From Dactylorhiza incarnata (taxonomy: Eukaryota; Streptophyta; Magnoliopsida; Asparagales; Orchidaceae), in the NCBI GenBank assembly GCA_033032865.1, contig JAWHQI010000040.1, positions 6,369,001 to 6,433,000 on the forward strand: a DNA stretch of 64,000 nucleotides, written 5' to 3'. How positions within the stretch are numbered: the stretch's first letter is position 1; each line of letters opens with the position of its first letter. Below are positions 33,756 to 44,151 of the stretch, one piece after another. Below the pieces are notes generated by a model. The model was given only the letters and a program-made list of their open reading frames with translations. It was not told the DNA's origin and did not search any database. The position numbers were made by a program, and so were the translations under genes.

Positions 33756-36070
33756 ATGGTGACGGTATTGTCTCATTTGAGCAATCGAGAGCCAGGAGCG
33801 ACCACTCCAAAGAAAAAGGAGACCGCTAGCTTGAGGAAGAAGTTGATGAAGGCTTCACAAAATCAGGCTGAGGCGGGCACATCAAAAGAGACCGCTCGAA
33901 TTTCTCCAAAAAAACAACCTGATTTGCCAGAAAGCTCAGTTTTGTCGGTCTCTAATACTGTTGCTGATTTATCAAATAGCTCTTCAGGTCCTGTATTGAA
34001 TCTTCTGAACCTTTCCATTTCCTTTGACTACCAGAAAACTTTGGAAGCGCTTAGTCAGACCGCTGTTCAGTCTGGTGAGATCGTTTCAAAATAAACCATT
34101 CTGGCTAGGATGCAAGAAAAGAAGGTTGAGGCGGAGAAGATTCTATAGAAGATCGTTGATTCTGAGGAAGCTGCGAAGTCAAGAAAAAGAAAAGGCTCAA
34201 GTTCTCCAGCTCAGTCTGCTAAAAAAAAGAAAGATGAAGAAATTAAAGTAGTGACCGCTCCGAAGGCATTCACACTTCCTGAAAGAAGCGGTCTTCAACA
34301 TCCTGCAGATGCTCCTGGGAAGGTAAGTGGCAAGGTTGGTCTATTTTTCCCTTCTGCGATCTCAGCTTCTTCAAGAGAAGCGGATTCTGAACTGATCGCT
34401 TATCTTGATGGAGATTCTTCTAATGATTTTTCTTGCTCATCATTGCAGGTGCTCGATCCCTTTGAATCCGCCAATCTCCGAGCGGCTACCGCAAAAAAAG
34501 AGATCGTTGATAGGGAGGAGGAGACCGCTAAAGAAGCGGTCAGGCTAAGAGAAGAGGCTGAGAAGAAGGAGAAGGAAGAGAAAGAGAAGAAAGAAAATTA
34601 TGAGAAGGAGAAGGAAGAAAGAGAGGAGGCATCACGAACTGCTGCTGAAAAGAAAGAAAAAGAGGAGAAGGAGAAGAAAGAAAAAGAGGAGGCAGCGCGA
34701 ACTGCCGCTGAAAAGAAAGAAAAAGAGGAGAAGGAGAAGAAAGAAAAAGAGGAGGCAGCGCGAACTGCCACTGAAAAGAAACAAAAAGAAGAGAAGGAGA
34801 AGAAAGAAAAAGAGGAGGCAGCGCGAACTGCCGCTGAAAAGAAACAAAAAGAAGAGGCAGCGCGAACTGCCGCTGGAAAGAAAGAAGAAGAAGAAGAAAA
34901 ACAAACTGCTCTGCTCGCTGCAGAGAAGAAAAAGGAGGAGAAAAAAGCAGCTCTGCTTGTCGCAGAGAAAATGAAGAAGAACAAGAAAGTTTCCGGGGAA
35001 AAGGAGAAAAAGCTGGATTTGCAGATCGAGAAGGCGAAGGTCGCGCTCTCTAGCGGTCTGTTGAAAACCTCTGCTTCTCAAGAAGAAAAGAATAAACAAA
35101 GCAGCAGTATATCGTGCCAAGGCGGTCTCTTCCCTGCGAACTGGTAAGGCAATGGTTTCGATACCGCTCGGATTCTTTCCGTTGCCAGTTGTTCGTCCTA
35201 AATCTCCAGAAAGAAAATGTGGGATCTTCGTCATTGAAACAGACGACATCCTTGTTAGCAATGAAGAGTTAAAGAGGATAAGAAAAGTGGGAGAGAGGTC
35301 ACATAAGAGGGAGTTGGAAAGAATGGACCTCGAGCGCTTAAGGGGATCAGACCGCCTTTTGCTGACTGTAGAACCTGCGGTCACAAAAGATATTGAAGAT
35401 ACCTTACGTAATTGCGGTCTCGATTTCTTTCCAAGTACTCTTTTTACACTGACTCTTCTATTTTTGAACTATCTGCAGTTGAGCTAAACATCAAATTCTT
35501 TTGACCGCAGATAATGATGTCGTGGAAGTTTCTGAAGAAGGAGAACATTCCCCGCAAAAGATCATGATCTCTCCTCAGCTTTCTAACATCCAAAATCCAA
35601 TGTTTGAGGATGTTCGTTCCATGCTGATTTGGGAGCGGGTTCAAAATGATCAACTCCATGACCGGGACAATCAGATTCGCGATCTCGAAGAGAAAATGCG
35701 TGTCAACGAAAGACGAGTTCGTGAGGAGTGCGATCTGAAGAATGTTGAGCTCGCTCGAGCACTTCGGAAAGCAAAAAAAGATGCAGAGTACTATAAGGGG
35801 AAAACAACCGTTCTATCTGCTGAGGTCGCGTTGTTAAGGGGCGGACCTGCAAAAATGGTGATGAGGCCCGGGACCTCTGGCGATCATCGAGAAGAGAGAC
35901 CGACTACAGAGATTGTGGTTATTCTCATGGAGCAAGTGGACAGGGATATGTCAAAGATTCATCGAACTGCATTGTTAGCTAATCAAAACCTGGCGTCTGT
36001 CCTGTCCGCGGTTAACAAAATGCAAGACATCGCAGCTCATGTAGGAAGGAAGCGACCTTATAAGAAATGA
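33756..36070 (+). pseudogene. Antisense gene 1 of F: Lys/Glu-rich coiled-coil protein
   Basis: I do not recognise a named family. ATG 33756 (MVTVLSHLSNREPGATTPKK) opens a basic, Ser/Lys-rich N-terminus. TAA 34092-34094 and TAG 34146-34148 break a frame that otherwise runs on through 34251-35147. The middle (about 34500-35030) is a long charged coiled coil with a 21-residue repeat. Near 35090-35100 a one-base shift leads into a second segment (IPLGFFPLPVVRPKSPERKC, to 35487). A pyrimidine-rich TTTTGACCGCAG at 35500-35511 looks like an intron acceptor before the last segment 35512-36070, again coiled coil (QIRDLEEKMRVNERRVREE), ending GRKRPYKK. Antisense genes with C-terminal coiled coils are known in Tat elements; the role is unknown. 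Confidence 0.6.
34641..34880 (+). repeat. 63-bp coding minisatellite in antisense gene 1
   Basis: Nearly four units of 63 bp, each coding KEKEEKEKKEKEEAARTAAE plus one Lys. It stays in frame throughout, so it expanded while the region was still read as protein, or by chance in a multiple of three. Confidence 0.85.
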
Positions 36071-36354
36071 ACTTTAATTACTAATTCCGCGCGATCTTGA
36101 AATACTCATTCCTGGACAATTTTAACATTGCAATATGTATAATTTTCATTGTCTGCGATCTCTATAGTGCTATAATGATTTTTATAATTGTGTGCTGCTT
36201 ATTATACCATGCTGCCTGAGATGCTGCGGTCTCCAATTATTGAGACCGATTATATCTATGTCATTTCTCAATTCTTATGCAGGTTTGGCGGTCTGTGTAG
36301 TTTTACTAGGCGGTCTTGAGAGAAGTAATCATTACGGAAATATCCCTTGCTTTC
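36071..36354 (+). other. Spacer between antisense genes 1 and 2
   Basis: About 285 bp holding the 3' end of gene 1 and the promoter of gene 2. It includes three GCGGTC motifs. Confidence 0.5.
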
Positions 36355-36363
36355 TATAAATAG
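36355..36363 (+). promoter_or_regulatory. TATA box of antisense gene 2
   Basis: TATAAATAG, 43 bases before ATG 36398. Confidence 0.62.
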
Positions 36364-36397
36364 CCGACCTTTCGAATTTTTATTCCATATTTTTTGA

Positions 36398-38120
36398 ATG
36401 CACCCAAAACACCAGTCTCAGCGAACTCCAGTTATGGTGTTCGGGCGAGCTTCTTCAGCTGAAGTTTTCTTGGGAGTCGATCACAAACCATGCCGTCTTT
36501 CTAAAGATGAATATGTGAATTTCTTGGAGAAGCACGTGATTCATAGTCAGATCGTCGTGAGACCGCCAAGAGAGGATGAAGGATTGAATTTTGGAGAAGA
36601 TAACAATTTTGGTATCCCCATTGATCACTTCGATAATGGGTTGAAAATCCCTCTCCCTTGGGAAATTCTCGAGGTGATGGAATATTACGGGTTCGTGCTC
36701 GCTCAGCTGCCTCAAAATTCAATCGGTATCATCAATGTTTTCATTACTTGAGATCGGAAAAGATTAAATTCACCATGGCGCTCTTCCGCGCGACCTTCAC
36801 TGCAAAAGTTCTAAAATAAGGTCAAAAGAAAGAGTAATTTAAAGGACTGATATATTTTTCATGTGAAGGAGTTTAAATTTTGAATCTTCCCAACAAGGTT
36901 CCTTTCTAGAAGGAAAGGTTCCTTATCTTTGAAGGCAATCTCGGCGGTCTCAAGAGCTGGCCTTCACCGCGAGCTGAAAATGTCTTTAGAAAAAATAAGG
37001 CGATCTCAAAAGAGGGACATTCTGGTCTTTCTGGCGGGCAAGCGGCTAGACCTTATCCACTATCTAGCGATCTGGCCCGAAATCGTTAAAGTTTCCCCAG
37101 AAGAAAGTGGGTAATTCCCCTGCGGTTTCACGCGATCACTCTATACAATTTTAAAATTTTCTAACTCTTTCTTTTTCAGCGACCTTCGGGATCCCCACTG
37201 GTAACCCAATAGCACCAGCTGAAGAGGTGCTCACCCAGAGGGAGAGAAGAAAAAGAAGAGATGAAGAACGCGAGACCGCTGGGTTCGCTGAGACTCCTGG
37301 GACCGCTGGCGAGCCCTTTCCCTTGGTTGGCTTTTCGAAGAAAATGAAAGATATAAAGGGAAAGCCCCATCTCAAGTGGGGTGCAAAGGGGAAGACTGTG
37401 AGGGTTTCAATCGATCTCCCTCGTTGGAGCGGAAAGCTAACCCACCACGCCTTCGCGATCACCTCAACCCTCTATGGAAAGAACAACCTCAAGGAAGCCT
37501 ATGATTTTGAGACCGAGATGCTCCCTAACGCCTGCGCCCAAGCGACCGCTAGGTGCACAGTCTTTAATCATCATATGGGGCGGTCTCTGCGAGGGGCCTT
37601 GAAAGATATCGAAATCCTGAATGAAGAGCGAAGGGTAAGATGATTTTTTCTTGGAGTGTCTATCTCCTTTTATGTGATCGCGCGATCTAACTATTTTCTT
37701 CTGCAACAATCAAGAAAAGCGGCATACGACCCAGATAATCCTGATTTTCAGAATGCTCTGATGCAGCATATAAAGGAGACCGTGGAGCAGGTGATCTCAG
37801 AGATCTGCGATTGCGGCAGTTTCACTGATGAATTTAAAGACATTAGGTTTTCCAATCTTTTCCCTGATGCTGCCAGGGCGATAGACGAACAGTCGATCAC
37901 GACTGGTGAGGCCGCTGATGAAGAAGAAGCTGACGTTGATATTGGACATCGCACTGAAGAAGAGAGTGGAAGCCAATATGTTGCTGGTCATGATACAAGT
38001 TTTGCGGTGGACTCAAGTTCTGGGTCTAAAGCTCCTGCTGGAGACTCAGAAGAGACTTCAGATGAGACCGGCTCTTATTCATCGGATGAGCGGTCTCCGA
38101 AGAGGTTGAAAAGCAAATAG
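36398..38120 (+). pseudogene. Antisense gene 2 of F: Transposase_28-like (PF04195) N-terminal domain protein
   Basis: ATG 36398 opens 117 codons. Its second half (GLKIPLPWEILEVMEYYGFV, then LAQLPQNSIGIINVF) matches my memory of the PF04195 pattern, the domain long mislabelled putative gypsy-type transposon. Later segments: 36929-37114 (basic), a possible intron 37111-37179 (GTAATT to TTTTTCAG), 37182-37631 (GIPTGNPIAPAEEV then a conserved-looking FSKKMKDIKGKPHLKWGAKG), a possible intron about 37634-37693, then 37694-38120 ending with an acidic Ser/Glu tail and SPKRLKSK. The frames do not all join at the first splice pair, so the copy is probably broken. A role is not known. Confidence 0.55.
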
Positions 38121-39970
38121 ACTTTATAATAGTTTTTTCTTTATTGTACTTTTTATCATCGGTGTTGAGACCGGATAAATATTGTAACAGATGAAATCTA
38201 AATGGAATTTTGGCATCTCTTTGCGGATAAATGATTATTCTTACATGTGTTTGTGTCGATCTTTTCCTTTTTGTGGGTGAACTAATTCTCTATTTGCGGT
38301 CTCCGTTGTATAATTCCTTTTGGTGATAACTCATTATTCTAGCGGTCTGAATTTCATTAAATAGAAAATAGCATTCGATCCCAATGCTTTTAGGTTTTTT
38401 TGAGCTTGAAATCCGATCATATAGAGGAACTTGGCATAACGGTTTGAGATCAATAATCAATAATGGTGGTCTCATAATTATTAAATCCCCTGAAGTATAG
38501 AAGAAATTCATGAGTTTTATGATAGCCTGAATGAGACCGCTTAACATATTGCGATCTCGAGTATTTAAAATCTTCAGAGAATAATTATGGTCCACATGAT
38601 TCCCAACTAACTTCCAACAAAATCAAGAATGACGATCTTTAGATGATTTAGGTCACCTTTCTTAGGTGGCAGGGATGATACCCTTAAAGAAGATAATTAG
38701 CGACCGCCTCTCTTTTAGGTCGTTATTTTAGCTCTTAAGACCTGTAGAGAAAAAAGATCATAACTTGAATGATGATCCTTAAATGTTACTGAGACCGCAT
38801 TATCGGGCGATCTCATATCTTCCAGACCGATTGCTATGAGAATAGATATTTGAAGCCATATTATCATATGAGGGAATAACTGGCGACCTCTTGTTTTCTA
38901 AAGATTATTCTGAGCTTAGAATATTAACGACGATCTCACTTTTCCCAGACCGCCCTTCCATATATTAGAGTCATAAACACTGAAGCTTGGCTATCTGTTG
39001 TATAATTTTGGCTTTAGGCGATGGTCTGAGCTAATCGAGACCATCCCATTTTCAGATACGATCCAATATTGAGCTGGCGGCCTCTAAAGACCTCATACCT
39101 CTCCTTTGTGATAAGTAGCATGATAGAATTTGTTTATGATTTTAAGAGCCGAGGAGGTTATGCCAGTATTGCCTTTCCCAGGAGATATGAATAACTTTCA
39201 ACATTTTCAAAGAGAGAAAAAGAGAGAGAGAGAGGTGAACAACTCTAAGTGATTGAAAAGGCAGGTGCGGCTATGCCAGCATTGCTTTCCTCAAGAGATC
39301 ACTAAGTTTGTAACACCTTATGCGTTCAAGAGCCATGAAAACGGCCACATATTCAATCGACTTTCTCTTGGCTTGCTATTGAGTATCTGAAAGTTACAGG
39401 GTATGATGATTCATAGGGCAGGTGTGGTTATGCCACGTAGGCTATACCGACATTGCTTTCCCTGATGGATCATCAAGACTGTAACAATGTCCTGAAATGC
39501 ATAACAGAGATATACATTAACCTAGACCTCCCTTGATGCAAGGGTGTGTTAGATATTAGCAAGGACCCGGCATCCTAAAATTCCTCAGCACGAACTTGGC
39601 GAGCTACTATTACACAAGTGCAAAATCTCCCTGCTACTTGTGGTCATGGTAGATTTACACCTCGAGCTTCAAGTCGAGGGGGCATTAAGTAGGATCCGTC
39701 GATATCTCGTTTGATAGGATTTTTAACCTTCGACAATCAATATATGTCTTTCATCCTTCCTTTCTGATATACATAATGCAAGAGGTTACAACCATATCAT
39801 AACGCTTGCAAAAAATGGAGGAAAGAATAAAAAATAGGAAAAGAATACAAATTTCTACGAAAAGAAGCGCTTGAGGTCATCTCCACTCCATGTGTGAGAC
39901 AAATCTTCCCCCTCATGAGTTTGAAGGTGATAAGCTCCATTTTTGAGTGTTTCTTTAATAATGAATGGCC
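38121..39970. other. Gene-poor block between antisense gene 2 and F pol
   Basis: About 1.85 kb. It holds eight or so GCGGTC/GACCGC motifs to 38960, a GA microsatellite at 39213-39233, and three imperfect copies of a GGYTATGCCA...CATTGCTTTCC block (about 39157, 39268, 39425). Near 39690 is a CTCGAGCTTCAAGTCGAGGG inverted repeat, on the side of pol where the polypurine tract would lie. No coding domain. Confidence 0.5.
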
Positions 39971-40920
39971 CTATCCAATTGGGTTCAGCTTTCCTACTGA
40001 GCCAGATCTTGCTGCTGCATCAACTTTCTTGAGGATGAGATCTCCAGCAACAAATTCTTTAACTCGAACATTCTTGTTAAAATATTTGGACATTCTTCTT
40101 TTGACTTCTTCTTGCCTAATTATTGTTATATCTCTCAGCTCTTCGATGAGATCAAGGCTGCATTTTAACTCTCCATTGTTTCCTTCCATCCAATCATCTT
40201 GACGTTGTTGTGCTAATAATACTCTTGGACTTTTAACCTCAAATTCCACAGGTATGAGAGCTTCTGAACCATGAGATAACTTGAAAGGAGTTTCTCCGGT
40301 GGCTGATGTTGGAGTCGTCCTCAAAGCCCAAAGCACTGAAGGTAAATGTTCATCCCAATTGCCTCGGAGATTCTCCACTTTCTTCTTCAAGAGATTAATT
40401 ATTAACTTGTTAGCAGCTTCTACTTGCTCATTACTTCTCGGATGATGCACTGAGGCGAACCGCAATTTGGTTCCAATTTGATCACAGAAATTTATTAGGT
40501 TTGAATTGTTAAACTGAGGGTCATTATCAGTAATAATTGTCATTGGAATTCCATGCTTGCATACTATCTCTCCCCAGATGAAATTCCTCACAACTTAAGT
40601 AGTGTTTTAGCTAATGTCTTTGCCTCAATCCTCTTGCTGAAATAATCAATCATTACCAGAATAAACTTGTGTTGGCCACTGGCTAAAGGAAAGGGCCCGA
40701 TTAAATCCATTCCCCAGACTGCGAATGGCCAAGGTTTTGCTATTGACTTAAGCTGTTGAGCTGGTTGATGCTGAAGAGGGGCAAACTTTTGGCATTGGAC
40801 ACATTTTTTGGCGAATTTTTCTGCATCTTTCCTCAATTGAGGCCAGAAATAACCTTGTCTTAGAATTCTCTTTTCTAAGGTTCTAGCTCCAGAGTGACCG
40901 TCGCACTCTCCTGAATGCAC
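39971..40920 (-). pseudogene. int: Integrase of F
   Basis: The first frame 40920-40595 has the zinc-binding end (CVQCQKFAP with an upstream H) and the first catalytic Asp (GMDLIGPFP, VMIDYFSK). After a frameshift near 40590 the second frame has the second Asp (IITDNDPQF) and the Glu (HHPRSNEQVEAANK), then the C-terminal part to 39971. The catalytic D, D, E pattern is therefore still visible across two frames. An in-frame TGA precedes the segment at 41001-40999. Confidence 0.88.
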
Positions 40921-40998
40921 TCTTCGAAGGATAGTAGGAACTTCCTCTTCTGAAACACATCTTGCTAGAGGTGATAAAAATGTTTTCCTGTAGAGAAT

Positions 40999-41973
40999 TC
41001 ATGCAACAAGATAATAGTAAGTTGCTTTTATCTTAAATCGTTTCTTATCTTTTACTGACGGATGAAATTCTCCACTTGAGAGATAGAGAACAAAAGGATC
41101 CATCCAGGATGGTCGTTGATCGATTAGCATGATATCTCCTTCTTCAATAGCCGGATGAAAAAGTTCTGAAGTGGTTCCTCCTGAAAGAATACTGAATTTG
41201 GCCAACTCGTCAGCTTCCATATTCTCTTCCCTCGGAATGTGCTGAATAGTGAACCTTTTGAATTTTCCTATCTCCGTCTTTACCAGTGTTTGATATTGCC
41301 TTAGAATATAGTCTCTAGTTTCATAAGTTCCATTTACTTGGGACGACATTACCAGAGAATCGGTTTTAACTTGGACATCCTCGACTCCTAGCTCTTTTGC
41401 AAATCTAAGGCCTGCGAGCAAAGCTTCATATTCAACCTGATTATTTGTTGTCGGAAAGTAGAATTTGAGGGCTTGATCCAATCTAACCCCATCAGGATTA
41501 ATTAATACGACTCCGGCTCCTGACGAATTTCTTCTGAAAGCTCCATCTACATAAATTGTCCAAGCTAATGATTTTCCACTCTCTCTTTCTGAACAAACTC
41601 CCTTGGCATCAATCATGAAGTCTGCTAATACTTGAGCTTTGATTGTCATACTAGGAATGTAGGAGATATCGAACTCGCCATGTTCTATCGCCCACTTTGC
41701 CAACCTACCTGAATGTTCCGGCTTTTCTAACACATTCTTTAGTGGGAGATCATTGACAACCTAAATGGAATGAGCTTGAAAATAAGGCCTCAACCTCCGT
41801 GCTGAAATCATGAGCAGCAAGGCTAACTTCTCTAGGATCGGGTACCGAACCTCCGCATCCTTCAAAACTTTAATTACAAAATAGACTGGGTATTGCTTCT
41901 TCTTTTCTTCCCTTACCAGTACAGAACTGATAGCATCAGAACCGACTCCCAGATACAAGAAAAGATCTTCTCC
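40999..41973 (-). pseudogene. RNase H and second (archaeal-type) RNase H of F
   Basis: The first RNase H remnant (41958-41761, YLGVGSDAISSVLVREE) ends at a stop at 41763-41761. The same frame then gives a connecting segment and a second RNase H at about 41560-41190 with WTIYVDGAF (catalytic Asp), NNQVEYEAL (Glu), VKTDSLVMSSQ (Asp) and REENMEADELAK. Two RNase H domains in series identify the Tat lineage. Confidence 0.86.
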
Positions 41974-43300
41974 CTATCTCAGACTTTGGAGCAAAGGGGT
42001 GGACGTTAGCTGCTTTTTGAGCAGATCAAACGCATCGTCACACTCTTTTGTCCATTCAAACTTAGCTCCTCCATGGAGAATTTTGAAAAAAGGAGCACTC
42101 TTATCTCCAGACCGGGAGATGAAATGGCTTAGGACCGTCATCTTCCCACCCAGCTGTTGAACTTCCTTAGGGGTCTTGGGAGGTGACATCTCCAGGATAA
42201 CCTTTACTTTATCTGGATTGGGTTCTAAGCCTTCCAAAGTGAGGAGATGGCCGAGAAATTTTCCTTTACTGGCCCTGAAAATGCATTTTGATGGATTCAA
42301 TCTCATATTAAAAGCTCGGAGTGTTGCAAAAGTTTCACTTAAGTCGATGAGGTGATCTAAAAAAAGTTTGCTTTTTATAAGAAGGTCATCAACGTAAACT
42401 TCTAAATTCATCCCTTTTGGGGTTTTAAAGACGGTGTTTCTGATAAGTGGCACCAACATTCTTTAGCCCAAAAAGCATTACGAGGTAGCAGAAGCAATTG
42501 TCATTCATGATGAATGAGGTATGAGGGATATCGGGCTTATGCATTCTTATTTGATGATACCCAGAAAATGCATCTAAAAAACTCATACACGAGTACCCGA
42601 CCGCAGAATCCACTAAAGAATCTATCTGAGGCAAGGGGTAACAATCTTTAGGGCATGCTTTATTGAGTCTGGTAAAATCTACATACATGCGCCTCCCGAA
42701 GATTGCGTTGTAGCTACTCGAAGCTTCAATGACTATAAACTTCACCAATTTCACGATGCCTGCCATTATTACAGAGAGGGTGACAACTCCCTCCACCTCC
42801 TTCCTCTCCCCTGAGAAGCCATAGAGCGGCCCTTCAGTAGAGAGAAGAGTCTTCCTAGTCTTCAGGGCCTCAACGGATGGCTTGAAGAGGAGGTTCATTG
42901 AACTCCCGCTATCGATCAATATATTTTCCACCGTATAGTTCTCGATCACCGCCTTTATAACGACTGCGTCGTCAAAAGGATTGGCAATGGGAGGAAGGTC
43001 TTCTTGCCCAAAAGTGACTATTCCCTGGATGGGAGCAGAGGAGGTAATAGCAACCTCGAACTTGGAAACTCTAGCCATGCTGGCCTTCTTTGAAGACTCC
43101 AAGCCTGCTCCCCCATGGCTGCAAACAAGATTGCCCAAGGCTCCTTCATCGTTTGCATCCACGCACTCATTGGGATAGCCGACATTACCGAGATGGCCTA
43201 TATCGACAACTTCCTCGCATTCCCAATGAACCTCAACCACCTCCTTACTTTTGGAGGTGGAGGCTTTAGAAGGATCAGCCTTTTGCAGAAGCTCTTGCAT
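41974..43300 (-). pseudogene. Protease and RT of F, joined by an internal deletion
   Basis: Protease-like LIDSGSSMNLLF near 42912-42877. About 200 bases on, SYNAIFGR is followed directly by RMYVDFTRLNKACPKDCYPL at about 42695, which is mid-RT in this family; the protease-to-RT linker and the first part of RT (some 250 residues by comparison with the family) are missing. A frameshift near 42440 leads into RT motif YVDDLLIKS near 42395-42370 and the connection FLGHLLTLEGLEPNPDKV. Stop near 41973. Confidence 0.86.
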
Positions 43301-44150
43301 CTTCCCTTCCTTCACAAGCCTTTTTATCAATATTCTGAGGGCTCTGCAATTTTCTGTCAGGTGACCCTTTTCCCTATGGTGCTCACAAAAAAGAGAAGGG
43401 TTCCTGTACTTGGGATCATATTGCATAGGTGCGGGCCTTCTATAGAAAGGTTGATTTTGGAGGATCTGGACCACTTCACTTATTGGGATGTTGAATTCAG
43501 TGAATGACTCTTGAGAATCATTAAAAGAATGCTGAGGGAGCAAGAGGGGAGGCTGAATAAAATGAATCTGCTAAATCGATGCTTGCTGAGGAGCTGGAAT
43601 GGATGTAGTAGGTAATAAGGGCACTTGCGGTTGGAACTGCTGATGCCCTTGATAAGGGCGATGATGACGGAAATTCCTTCCTCTTTGGGCTTGAGGTTGG
43701 AATTCTTGACGCGACGGCTTTGACGACGGAGGGGCTGGAGGAAAACCTGTAGAGCCTTTCTGGACGGCTTTACTCGTTAGGTTGGAGACATATATGAGGT
43801 TTTTGATCTCTCCTTCTATGTGGCGGTTGGCAACGCTAATCATCTCTTGATAAGAGTCGGGCTCCTTGGTTGTGACCTCAAACTTGAGAGGTCCCTCTTG
43901 CAAGTCGTTGATCAAAGCCACCATGTAAAGAGAGGGATCTACGTCCCTTATCCCCAAAATATCTCTCTAGAAAAGATCAATGAAGTGAGTCGTAGTGTCG
44001 CCTTCATTTTGCTTAATCTTGAAGAGAGACGCAAGACCGCTCTTCCTTTTCTTAGAGGTTGCAAACCTCAGAAGAAGTTCATGCCTCAGGGCGGCGAAGC
44101 TCGAGGTAGACTGGGAAAGCAACTTATAGAACCATTCTCGGGCTTGTCTA
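43301..44150 (-). pseudogene. gag: Gag of F, 5' end cut by D'
   Basis: Minus strand from 44150: AREWFYKLLSQSTSSFAALR, the Retrotrans_gag WF..L...S..SF..L pattern, then a TAG near 43970, then RDVDPSLYMVALINDLQEGP and SYQEMISVANRHIEGEIKNL. A second TAG is at about 43573-43571. The C-terminus has CEHHREKGHLTENC, a CX3HX4HX4C-type knuckle. Frame is otherwise kept. Confidence 0.85.
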
Positions 44151-44151
44151 T

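Larger units (their letters stand above)
33100..44151 (-). mobile_element. Element F: decayed Tat-type Ty3/gypsy with antisense genes
   Basis: Minus strand: gag (cut at 44151 by D'), protease, RT, RNase H, second RNase H and integrase to 39971. Then about 1.9 kb without genes, an antisense block (38120-33655, plus strand) and a probable 3' LTR near 33100-33600. The second RNase H and the antisense genes downstream of pol are known hallmarks of the Tat lineage. The left boundary is not resolved. Confidence 0.7.

Noticed and set aside
34598..35384. Minus-strand open frames rich in Phe/Ser over the coiled-coil gene
   Set aside because: Complement of Lys/Glu-rich coding repeats; no start context or domain.
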